This document shows, one piece after another, positions 1 to 7,427 of a DNA stretch of 64,000 nt. Both the position numbers and the translations under genes were made by a program. This stretch comes from Myxococcus hansupus (GTDB lineage Bacteria > Myxococcota > Myxococcia > Myxococcales > Myxococcaceae). The stretch's first letter is position 1. Every line of letters begins with the position of its first letter. The notes beneath the pieces are model-generated. The model had not been told where the DNA came from. It worked only from the letters and a program-made list of their open reading frames with translations, and made no database searches. Where the stretch lies: NCBI RefSeq assembly GCF_000280925.3, contig NZ_CP012109.1:4112501-4176500 (forward strand), given 5' to 3'.

Positions 1-166
1 GTGAGGTCAGGTCGTCGAGGACACGGGGGGCCGGCCGACCTGGTATCCGCGTCAGCGACAACTGAGGCGATGGGCTCGACCGCTCCCATCACCTCCCCGA
101 GCAGCATGACCGAGGCAGCAGGCCCCGCCGCCAAGCCTCATCTGGCCAGAGGTGCGCGGCGCGGCC

Positions 167-775
167 TCACGGGAACGCCGCGACTGTCGGCGCCGTGGTG
201 CTGGTGAAGAAGTTCGGGAAGCTCGCGGTGTAGCGGCTCCCGCTGCCACTCTCTCCCCAGATGACGCCCGTCTTCGTGCCCGAGACGGTGACCGTGGTGC
301 CGTCCGCGGCAATCGCCACGTTCTCCGACACGATGTTGCCCGCCCCCAGGTGAACCCCCAGGCTGTTGGTCCGGATGACGGCCAGCGTGGCAGGATCCAC
401 ATGGTGCACGCTGAGGGTGATAGGCGCACTGCCGCTCACGCTCGACTTCCGGGTGTAGCTCGCGGCGATTCCCAGTGCGTTGATCGCCACGGACCGCGTC
501 GGCTCATAGACGACGGACGTGCCCAGGGTCACGGTGCCGAACCCATACGCACACGTCGGGATGGGCTGGCGGAACAAACGGATGTCATAGACCGTGGGCG
601 TCACGCCCGGCTGCGGATAGGCGGAGATGCTGTAGATGCACCCATCAAGCGCCGCGGATGTCGCTGCTGACTCCTGCTGTGCCAGCGCGTCATCCTGGCC
701 CGTCACGCCTTCTCCGCCGCAGGCGGAGACGAGAACGGCGGTGCAAAGAGAGACAGCCCGGTTGAAGAATCGCAT
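167..775 (-). CDS. Putative exported lipoprotein, unknown function
   Basis: The predicted protein is 202 aa. I chose the ATG at 775 because an AGGAG ribosome site (786-790) sits 10 nt upstream and because translation then begins directly with a lipoprotein signal: basic MRFFNR, a hydrophobic run and the lipobox LVSAC at about residues 15-19. The frame stays open upstream to 892, but those codons look non-coding. The mature part is Ser/Thr/Val-rich with alternating hydrophobic residues, suggesting a small beta-rich domain. I recognise no catalytic motif or family. It is divergent from the next gene and its role is unknown. Confidence 0.7.
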   Translation of the reverse strand: MRFFNRAVSLCTAVLVSACGGEGVTGQDDALAQQESAATSAALDGCIYSISAYPQPGVTPTVYDIRLFRQPIPTCAYGFGTVTLGTSVVYEPTRSVAINALGIAASYTRKSSVSGSAPITLSVHHVDPATLAVIRTNSLGVHLGAGNIVSENVAIAADGTTVTVSGTKTGVIWGESGSGSRYTASFPNFFTSTTAPTVAAFP

Positions 776-1099
776 CGTGCAATAGCTCCTTGGCTTGAGG
801 GGAAGAGCGCGGAAGCTAACAGCAAAGCGATTCGCTTCGTGGACGAACTGCACGCATCCACGCATTCTGCAATGACACCACAGGGGTACCAATGACCCCT
901 AGCCCAGGAGATACGGCCTACACCTGCGAAGCCAAAGGCACAATGGCCTCCGAGGCACGCCTCTATTTATCTGCAATTCGCGCCGACAACCAAGAACCGG
1001 CCACGCATGGCTCCCGCTCCGAATCCAAGTGACTGGTCACCGCGGGAATCCCCATTCGTCATGCCCACCGCCCACGTATCTGGCGCGCCCGCGCACGTG
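776..1099. other. Divergent intergenic region
   Basis: This gene-free stretch of about 320 bp separates two divergent lipoprotein genes and should hold both promoters. It is more AT-rich than the flanking genes around 890-980. I see no convincing -35/-10 pair, palindrome or repeat. Confidence 0.4.
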
Positions 1100-2407
1100 A
1101 TGAATTGTCTCGCACTGGCGCTCACCCTTGCCGGCTGCAGCTCGACCACCCCACCTGACGCGTCCATGGACTACGTCCATCCATTGGCAGAGGGCACGTC
1201 CATCTGCGGGCGGGCGGACTTCAACGAGATGTTCCCCTACTCCCTCCGCTCGCGGACGTTGCCGGTGCTTGTCCACTACTACAGGGAGGTGGAACGGGAG
1301 ACGGCGCGACAGGTCCTGGCCTACGTCGAAAAGGGCTGGGATTTCCATGTGACTCGACTCGGCATGCGGCCCGCCATCACGGATCAGGGCGAGTGCGGCC
1401 CGGATGCGGCGTTCGACGTCTTCGTGTGGAAGGGCCACCGAAGCTGCCTGGTCGACGTCCTCTCCGGCGACGTCTCCACCCCTTGGGACGACCGGCGCAG
1501 CTTCATGATCGTCGACCCCTGGGGGCCCTACGGCGGCGAGGAACTCGAAGAGACCGTCGTCCATGAAATGGCGCACGCCTCACAGGCCTCGGATGACTGG
1601 TACGAATCCCCTGTGATGTTCGAGATGTCCGCCGTGTTCACGGACCAGATGTACGCGAACCGCTACATCAAGACGTACTTCGATGACTTCCAGGCCCATC
1701 CGGACTGGGCCCTCGACCGTGATGACAAGTATGAGACCTGGTACATGTATGGGGCCTCGCTGTACCTGCTCTATTTGAAAGACCGCTTCTTCGACGGAGA
1801 TCCAAGGTTCCTGTCACGAATGTGGCTCGCGTCTCGCAATCCACCCGGAGCGGAGACTGACCCCGCACTCAACGAGCCAGACTTCGCGGATGCGCTCGAC
1901 GCGATGCTGGCGGACAAGGGCTTCAGCTACGTCGAAACCGTCCCCGAGTTTTCACGCTGGCGCTGGTACACGGGTGACCACGTCGACGACCGTCACTTCC
2001 GCCACTTCGAGGGCGGGCTGGACCACTTGAAAGCCGCGAGGCTCGCGCTGGCCGTAGACCAGGAAGCCACCCCTGGCATCCTGAGTGTCACGAAGGACGC
2101 GCCGATGATGCTGGGGACCAGCTACTTGTCACTGCGGGCCGGAGCCAACACGCCGGACGCCGTCTACGTGGCCCTCGATGCCCCAGCCGACGCACGGCGT
2201 CGCTTCGTGGTTCAGGCCGTGCCTGGATTGTCGCCCGACTCGGATGGCGAGACGCTGGACCTCGCGTCGGGCCCGAAGCGGCTTCGCTTCGCCCCGGACT
2301 CGACGCGGACGCTCATCGTCACCGTCCTGCCCACCGGGCCCTATGACCCAGACCTCCGAGATGAGGACAGGTATCCGTTCTCGATGGTCCTCTCAGCTCA
2401 CCGCTGA
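1100..2407 (+). CDS. Putative zinc-metalloprotease-like lipoprotein (HEMAH motif)
   Basis: About 435 aa if translation starts at the ATG at 1100, chosen because it places a lipoprotein signal at the N-terminus (MNCLALALTLAGC, lipobox LAGC). The frame is open from 1007, with other starts at 1061 and 1097 and no strong ribosome site. The centre holds ETVVHEMAHA, a classic HExxH zinc/catalytic motif at about residue 155. Downstream acidic residues (YESPVMFEMSAVF) could give a third ligand as in gluzincins. The rest resembles no family I can name. A secreted or surface-anchored peptidase is likely from the motif alone; the substrate is unknown. Confidence 0.65.
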   Translation: MNCLALALTLAGCSSTTPPDASMDYVHPLAEGTSICGRADFNEMFPYSLRSRTLPVLVHYYREVERETARQVLAYVEKGWDFHVTRLGMRPAITDQGECGPDAAFDVFVWKGHRSCLVDVLSGDVSTPWDDRRSFMIVDPWGPYGGEELEETVVHEMAHASQASDDWYESPVMFEMSAVFTDQMYANRYIKTYFDDFQAHPDWALDRDDKYETWYMYGASLYLLYLKDRFFDGDPRFLSRMWLASRNPPGAETDPALNEPDFADALDAMLADKGFSYVETVPEFSRWRWYTGDHVDDRHFRHFEGGLDHLKAARLALAVDQEATPGILSVTKDAPMMLGTSYLSLRAGANTPDAVYVALDAPADARRRFVVQAVPGLSPDSDGETLDLASGPKRLRFAPDSTRTLIVTVLPTGPYDPDLRDEDRYPFSMVLSAHR

Positions 2408-2524
2408 GGCCGCAGCGTCATGATGCGTCTGGATTCCCCGCGCCCCCCCCGAGAGCGATGGAGGCATATTGACTTCAAGATTCCCTGGGCCTAGAAATTT
2501 CATGACAGGAAATGGGGAGGAAAC

Positions 2525-3214
2525 TTGAACCAAAAGACATCTCGGCGCGTGGTCCTTCAGCAAGGTCTCGCGACGCTAGGAGCGGCGATTGGCTCGACCA
2601 GAATCATTGAGTCGGCAATGTCCCTCTGTCCCGATTTCGAGTTGATTCCGACGGCCCGCGCACAGGGAGCCGCGCTCCAACAGCAAGGCGCAGTGGCGGC
2701 CTACACGCAACAACTCCAGGCCATGCAGTCCGAGCGCGCCTGGATGACGGAACAATACGTAAACTCGATGCAGTCGCTGCTCAACCAGTACGAAAAAGAC
2801 GACTATTCCATCGACACCCCCTTCCCAATGGACACCATCAAAAGTGTCTACGCCAACGCGTCACGCCAAGGCCAGAGCGTGGTATTGGGCGTGACGCGCA
2901 AAGGCACGCGCGTCAAAATCGAAGGCACCGCAGCAAGGCTCATCGAGTTCATCAAGCATGACGTCAGGGATAGCAAATGGAGTCAAGCAGACCTCGAGAA
3001 GGCGTCTGGCCCTCAATCTGATTCAAAGCGCTCAAAAATCCGCACCCACTACAGCTCCAAAACAGTACCTGCCGAGGAGTATCGGACCGTGAATGGCGTG
3101 GCCAAGGTGAGCGTGAGCAAGGTCATGGACGACTACACGGAAGAATTCGGTTACCTCATCGAGTTCAGCGGACCCAAAGGCAAGACTCACCGCACGTTTA
3201 GAATCGTCGAATAG
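2525..3214 (+). CDS. Exported protein with Tat-like signal, unknown function
   Basis: 229 aa, starting at a TTG preceded by GGGGAGG (2514-2520). The N-terminus has SRRVVLQQGLATLGAAIGS, a twin-arginine-like motif followed by a short hydrophobic stretch, so Tat export is plausible. The segment at about residues 50-90 is Gln-rich and probably helical. The C-terminal half is Lys/Arg-rich with alternating beta-type residues. No known domain or catalytic motif is visible. Codon use is somewhat less GC-rich than in its neighbours, which could mean recent acquisition. Confidence 0.6.
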   Translation: MNQKTSRRVVLQQGLATLGAAIGSTRIIESAMSLCPDFELIPTARAQGAALQQQGAVAAYTQQLQAMQSERAWMTEQYVNSMQSLLNQYEKDDYSIDTPFPMDTIKSVYANASRQGQSVVLGVTRKGTRVKIEGTAARLIEFIKHDVRDSKWSQADLEKASGPQSDSKRSKIRTHYSSKTVPAEEYRTVNGVAKVSVSKVMDDYTEEFGYLIEFSGPKGKTHRTFRIVE

Positions 3215-3287
3215 GCGCAGGCGCCCCGACACGCACGGGACCGTCGATCAGTCCAGGGGAGCGGCGGTCGGCTTCGGCGACGGAACC

Positions 3288-4097
3288 GTGAATGCGCCAC
3301 GGGTGTCTCGTGTACACACCTGCTGGAGGTCCACCGTGTTGACCGTCGTGTTGCTGAGCCTGCTGGCCGTGCCTCCCGTGGAGGTCGAGGTCTTCGTCCC
3401 GCTGTGCGACAACGCGTTGATCGAGTGCGGCCGCCCTCCCGCGGGGAATCCACGAGCGCTGGAGACGAACCTCTACTGGGGGGCGATGTACGGTGCGGAG
3501 CGGTTCCTCTCTCGGGCTCCTGGCTTCAAGGTGGTGAGCCGAGCGCCGGGCCCCAATGACTCCGCCGTGCTGCGCGAGCTCGTCCTGGAGCGGACCGCGG
3601 CAAAGGGCGAGCGGCCCGTGCGCATGAGGCTCCGTGCCTACGCGGGCGACGCGATAGACACGGCGCTGGAGGATTTCCTGCGTGCGGCGGCGGGCGCGAG
3701 TCGCGCCGACCTGTTGGTGTGGGCGGGACATGACCGGCTCATGGATCGCGAGCCTCCCCGCGTGGACTCCCCGGCGGGGGCGACGCCCAGGCCCGTGGTC
3801 GTCCTGGCGTGCATGAGCGAGCAGTATTTCGGTCCAGTGCTGAAGACGCTGGGCTCCAGCCCCATCGCGCTCACGCGAACGATGATGGCGCCCGAGGCCT
3901 ATCTGCTGGAGGCGCTGGCCACCACCGTTGCGCGCCATGGGCCCACGGAGACCACGGCCATGCGCACGGCGCTCGTGGAGGCCTATGCACGCTATCAGCG
4001 CATCTCTGTCCGTGCCGCGGGTTCTGTCTTCTCGAAGCTGCCCCCGTCGGAGGCCGCGCCATCGCGCACGATGGAGTCCACAGGAACCGACATTTAA
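3288..4097 (+). CDS. Exported protein of unknown function
   Basis: 269 aa from a GTG start. An N-terminal hydrophobic segment (STVLTVVLLSLLAVPP) acts as a signal peptide or anchor. It is followed by VEVFVPLCDNALIECG and a globular domain with two conserved-looking segments, ADLLVWAGHD and PRPVVVLACMSEQYF. I cannot assign a family. The second segment looks like the core strand of an alpha/beta domain with a reactive-type Cys, but this is only suggestive. The gene stands alone, followed by the repeat-containing gap. Confidence 0.6.
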   Translation: MNAPRVSRVHTCWRSTVLTVVLLSLLAVPPVEVEVFVPLCDNALIECGRPPAGNPRALETNLYWGAMYGAERFLSRAPGFKVVSRAPGPNDSAVLRELVLERTAAKGERPVRMRLRAYAGDAIDTALEDFLRAAAGASRADLLVWAGHDRLMDREPPRVDSPAGATPRPVVVLACMSEQYFGPVLKTLGSSPIALTRTMMAPEAYLLEALATTVARHGPTETTAMRTALVEAYARYQRISVRAAGSVFSKLPPSEAAPSRTMESTGTDI

Positions 4098-4172
4098 CGT
4101 CTATGTTTCAAAATCAAAGACAATCAACAAAGACAAATGTCTTGCAATTATTTCCCCCTCTCGGTCCCCCAA

Positions 4173-4564
4173 AAAACCACTGATAGTTCGAGCATGTAGG
4201 CATACGGGACACGCGCTGAACACGAGAGCATGTGGGCATGGCTCGGAAAACCACCGCGAGAACCACTGAACATCCTGACAGCTAAATCAGCAGGATCAGA
4301 TCGCGCCAATTGCCTGAACATCCAAACAGTGTCGTCGCGATTTGGACACCGCCGAAAACCACTGACAACATGTTCAGATATGTGTCGGACACCCAAATGA
4401 ACGACTGATCAGCGAACCAAGCCCCTCGGGGCGCGCGACACTCAGGCTGCTCAAAGATTCATGTAGGCACCACACTCCAGCATCGCCAGCGGACCCACTG
4501 TCAATGCGTTCATGTAGGCATTGCCCTCGCCAGCAGGATCAGGAACCACTGAACATCCAAGCAG
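4173..4564. repeat. Gene-poor stretch with short dispersed repeats
   Basis: Three short motifs recur here. TTCATGTAGGCA is exact at 4458-4469 and 4509-4520, with variants at 4192-4203 and 4228-4239. AACCACTGAACATCC is exact at 4261-4275 and 4544-4558, with AACCACTGA-type variants near 4175 and 4357. AGCAGGATCAG occurs at 4289-4299 and 4532-4542. CTGAACATCCAA occurs at both 4314-4325 and 4549-4560. The local AT content is higher than in the genes around it. The pattern resembles terminal binding sites of a lost mobile element rather than CRISPR (no regular spacing). That origin is inference. Confidence 0.5.
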
Positions 4565-4693
4565 ACCCAGGCAACCCCCCCCTCGCTCGCCTGGCCGCTG
4601 ATCGCCGGAGCCTCGGACGGGTGCGCACAGCAACGCTTGTCCCCTGGCCTCGGAGCCCCCAGCGTACCGATGGGCTCATTCAAAGGACGGGGG

Positions 4694-4903
4694 ATGGCGA
4701 AGAAGAAGATCGTCGAAGGGTACGGAGGGACGAGCGAGCAGCGTCAGCGCCACCTTCAGAACGACAACTTCTCCGAGCGGGCGCCGGAGACGCCGGAAGA
4801 AGTCGAAGCGGTCCGAAGCACGCCGGACAAGGACGGACGCACGGTCACCATCCATCCGCTGGGCTCGGAGGACTCGGACGACCTCTGGCGCGGCGAGCCG
4901 TGA
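4694..4903 (+). CDS. Small hydrophilic protein, unknown function
   Basis: 69 aa. The start at 4694 (MAKKKIVEGYGG) is preceded by AAGGA at 4683-4687 with 6 nt spacing. The frame extends upstream to 4637, but that part has no ribosome site. The protein is charged, has no membrane segment, and its middle is acidic (APETPEEVEAV). It is probably cytoplasmic. I recognise no domain. Confidence 0.6.
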   Translation: MAKKKIVEGYGGTSEQRQRHLQNDNFSERAPETPEEVEAVRSTPDKDGRTVTIHPLGSEDSDDLWRGEP

Positions 4904-4913
4904 GCCGGCCCCT

Positions 4914-5009
4914 TCAGCGCATGAACAGGAAGTAGAGCACCGCGCTCAAGGCGACGGAGACCAGGATGCTGCCGATACAGCCGAGCCGGTTCGAGAAGAA
5001 GAAGAACAT
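4914..5009 (-). CDS. Very small single-pass membrane protein
   Basis: 31 aa. It begins MFFFFSNRLGC and continues as one hydrophobic helix ending in LYFLFMR. The RLGCIGS juncture before the helix resembles small membrane proteins I know from other GC-rich bacteria, but the function is unknown. The ribosome site is weak. It lies downstream of, and co-directional with, the GGCT-like gene, separated by a hairpin. A real gene is plausible, not certain. Confidence 0.45.
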   Translation of the reverse strand: MFFFFSNRLGCIGSILVSVALSAVLYFLFMR

Positions 5010-5030
5010 GCGCGCGCGCAAGCTGCGCAC

Positions 5031-5054
5031 TCCCGGCTCGAAGTGAAGCCGGGA
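5031..5054 (-). terminator. Hairpin (possible terminator)
   Basis: Perfect 8-bp inverted repeat TCCCGGCT / AGCCGGGA with an 8-nt loop, lying just after the stop of the minus-strand GGCT-like gene (5093). There is no T-run, so Rho-independent termination is uncertain. Confidence 0.45.
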
Positions 5055-5092
5055 GCCCGCCGCGATGTCCTGAGGTCTACGAAAAGGAGCCG

Positions 5093-5614
5093 CTAAGCTC
5101 CGCGCTCGAGGCGCGCCACGTAGTCCGCGGGCAACCCCGCGGCCCGGGCTCCGCGCACCAGCGCCTCCACGAAGCGCGAGCTGATGGGGCCGTCGGACGA
5201 GGCGCGGCGCGGATTGGTGACGAAGGCGGTGGCCTCCACCTCCTGACCGTCCACCCGCACGCGCACCGTGCGCTCCACGCACATGCTCGTCACGAAGCCT
5301 TCTTTGTGCTGGATGATGGGCCAGTCCTGCCCGCGAATCTCGAACAGGCGGCCATGGACCTTCTGCCCCGCTGCGTCCGTCAGCCCCGCGACGCGGCCGC
5401 CCCACCAACGGGACGGGAAGTCGTAGACGAGGTCCACGTCCAGCGCCTCGGCCAGGCGGCCTTCCGGCAGCTCGAAGAAGTCGTAGCTGTGCTGCGAGCG
5501 CCACTCCTCGAACGCCGCGCGGTCCAGGATGGTCGAGTACGCGAAGTACAACCGCGTGGCGGACGGGTCCGCGCCCGCGCGCGCCTTCATCACCTGGTCG
5601 TAATGCGAATCCAT
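5093..5614 (-). CDS. Gamma-glutamylcyclotransferase-like protein
   Basis: 173 aa from the ATG at 5614 (MDSHYDQ), preceded by GAGGGG. RLYFAYSTILDRAAFEEW near the N-terminus resembles the YGSN-type substrate loop of GGCT/AIG2 folds, and DLVYDFPSRWWGGRVAGLTDAAGQ with VHGRLFEI matches their beta-barrel core. Members cyclise gamma-glutamyl groups to 5-oxoproline, but the exact loop here (YST rather than YGS) is divergent, so activity is unproven. It follows the GbsR-like gene by 16 nt and is probably in the same transcript. Confidence 0.65.
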   Translation of the reverse strand: MDSHYDQVMKARAGADPSATRLYFAYSTILDRAAFEEWRSQHSYDFFELPEGRLAEALDVDLVYDFPSRWWGGRVAGLTDAAGQKVHGRLFEIRGQDWPIIQHKEGFVTSMCVERTVRVRVDGQEVEATAFVTNPRRASSDGPISSRFVEALVRGARAAGLPADYVARLERGA

Positions 5615-5630
5615 GTCCGCCCCTCTTCGG

Positions 5631-6227
5631 TTACTTCGAGCCCCGGCGAGAGCCCGAGCCGTCGTCCCGGAAGACGGACAGCACACCGGACACGTCCAGC
5701 CGGGACGTCTTGATGAACAACCGGAGCGCGCGCTCCACGTGCTCGGCCAGCGTCGCCATCTTCTCCAGGCGCTGGAGCCGGTCGCGGGGCAGCTCGGCCT
5801 GGGACTCGGCCAACCGCCGGGCCTCCGCCAGGTCGGCGCGGATGCGCGCGACGAAGCCCGCCTCGCGCTCCTCGATGACGTGCGTCACCATCCGCACGAG
5901 GTCATTCTCGGCGCCGTAGCGCCACACGGTGTCCTGGGGCAGCCGCACACGCTGGATGACACCCCAGCGCTCCAAGTCGCGCAGCAGCATGGAGACGCCG
6001 CCTTTGGACAGGTCCAGCTCGCGCTCGATTTCACCGGCGGTCAGCGGCTCCCCGCGCAGGTACAGCAGGGCCCACACCTTGCCCTGGTTGCGCTTGAACC
6101 CCCAGAATTCAATGACGTTTCCCACCGCATCCACCGCGATGGCTTCCCAGGGCGCGAGCCGGCCATCCGCTGGCGGCGCCTCCGAGGCAGGGCTCCCGGG
6201 TCCCCCCGTCCACAGGTAGCCTTTCAT
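5631..6227 (-). CDS. GbsR/MarR-family transcriptional regulator
   Basis: 198 aa. A winged helix-turn-helix spans about residues 40-100: NQGKVWALLYLRG, LTAGEIERELDLSKGGVSM as the recognition unit, then LERWGVIQRV as the wing. This order is typical of the GbsR subgroup of MarR regulators. A helical C-terminal half (ERVERALRL-type) probably dimerises. Its ATG at 6227 overlaps the stop of the upstream polyprenyl synthase gene by 4 bp (ATGA), so the two are translationally coupled. A palindrome in front of that operon (7251-7268) is a natural autoregulatory site. Confidence 0.8.
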   Translation of the reverse strand: MKGYLWTGGPGSPASEAPPADGRLAPWEAIAVDAVGNVIEFWGFKRNQGKVWALLYLRGEPLTAGEIERELDLSKGGVSMLLRDLERWGVIQRVRLPQDTVWRYGAENDLVRMVTHVIEEREAGFVARIRADLAEARRLAESQAELPRDRLQRLEKMATLAEHVERALRLFIKTSRLDVSGVLSVFRDDGSGSRRGSK

Positions 6228-7222
6228 GCAGCGCGCCCCTGGACTTGCTCGGCGATGCCGGCCGACAGCCGCCGCGCCCAGCTCACCAGCTCCGCGCCGG
6301 TGGGCTCCTCGGCGAAGTGGCCCAGCTTGTCGAGCGCGGCCTCGATCTCCGCGTTCATGCGCTCCATGGACGCGTCCACCGCGCCCGTGGCCTCGATGGC
6401 CGCGCCAATCTCCTTCGTGCGCTCCGGGGTGATGGCGGAGAACGCCCACGCATCCTTCAGCTTCCGGCGCAGCGACTCATCCTTGGCCACCGCCAGGAGG
6501 ATGGGCATGGACGGCGTGCGCGAGTGCACGTCCGCGTAGCGCGGCTTGCCCACGTCCGTGCCGAGGATGTCCCGGATGTCGTCGGCGATCTGGAACGCCA
6601 CGCCCAGGTGCCGACCGAAGCCGTCGAAGCGCTCCACCGCCTCGGGCCGATCCGCCAGCGTCGCCGCCGCGTTGCCACACCAGCCGAAGAGCGACCCCGT
6701 CTTGCCCTCGGCGATGAAGCGCAGCCGGTTCATCGGCAGGTCCAGGTCTCCCCGTGCTTCCACCTCGGCGATGGCGGCGCGCGTCATCTCCGCCACGACG
6801 GACAGCGCGCTGCGCGTCAGCCGCGCGTCCAGCAGGGACAGTTGGTGCAGACCGTTGGCCAGGATGAGGTCGCCGCTCATCACCGCGACGATGTTGCCCC
6901 AACGCGCGTTCACCGTGGGCCGGCCGCGGCGGAACATGCCCGCGTCCACCACGTCGTCATGAAGGAGGCTGGCCGAGTGGATGAGCTCCGCGGCCACCGC
7001 CACGTCCACCAGCCGCTCCGCCGGCACCCCCACCGCGCCGCCGAACAGCCGCGTCAGCATGGGACGCGCGCGCTTGCTGCCGCTTCCCAGGCAGAGGTGA
7101 CGGGCAGCCTCCATCAGCGTGTCACCCTTCACGCCCGGACCGGCGTCACCATCCACCAGGGTGCTGCCAAGCCGCTGCTCCACCGCCCCCAGAAAGTCCG
7201 TCAGCTCCCGAGCCAGATCCAT
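6224..7222 (-). CDS. Polyprenyl (isoprenyl diphosphate) synthase
   Basis: 332 aa, the usual length for trans-prenyltransferases. The first Asp-rich motif DDVVD is at residues 89-93, followed by the typical RRGRPTVN. The second, DDIRD, is at 214-218 inside AFQIADDIRD. These bind Mg-diphosphate. GSGSKRARPML near residue 47 is the conserved GxxxRP region. The enzyme condenses IPP with an allylic diphosphate; product length cannot be read from sequence by eye. The ribosome site GAGGAGA lies 8 nt upstream. It is the first gene of an operon with the GbsR-like regulator. Confidence 0.9.
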   Translation of the reverse strand: MDLARELTDFLGAVEQRLGSTLVDGDAGPGVKGDTLMEAARHLCLGSGSKRARPMLTRLFGGAVGVPAERLVDVAVAAELIHSASLLHDDVVDAGMFRRGRPTVNARWGNIVAVMSGDLILANGLHQLSLLDARLTRSALSVVAEMTRAAIAEVEARGDLDLPMNRLRFIAEGKTGSLFGWCGNAAATLADRPEAVERFDGFGRHLGVAFQIADDIRDILGTDVGKPRYADVHSRTPSMPILLAVAKDESLRRKLKDAWAFSAITPERTKEIGAAIEATGAVDASMERMNAEIEAALDKLGHFAEEPTGAELVSWARRLSAGIAEQVQGRAA

Positions 7223-7250
7223 GTGCGCCGTCTCCTCGTTCGTTCATATA

Positions 7251-7268
7251 GTTCAAGACCGCTTGAAC
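7251..7268 (-). promoter_or_regulatory. Palindromic operator candidate
   Basis: GTTCAAG-ACCG-CTTGAAC is a perfect 7-bp inverted repeat 29 bp upstream of the polyprenyl synthase start. On the minus strand TTGAAC and the following TATATG could be promoter elements, so a bound protein would block transcription. The GbsR/MarR product of the same operon is the obvious candidate ligand. This is inference. Confidence 0.6.
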
Positions 7269-7427
7269 TGCACCTGATTCCAGCGCTGCTCAGCAGCCGG
7301 GCACGGCGCCGTGACAGGAGATGTGGGACAGGCGGCTCCCTCCCGCCCGGAGAGCGGCCGGACGGCCTGGGGCATCCCCGGGGTGGATTGAGGCCGCCCT
7401 CTGGGGCGTGCGACACCCAGCGGACCC

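Noticed and set aside
7302..7313. Perfect palindrome CACGGCGCCGTG before the MFS gene
   Set aside because: Such short GC palindromes are frequent in this composition, and no promoter context supports an operator.
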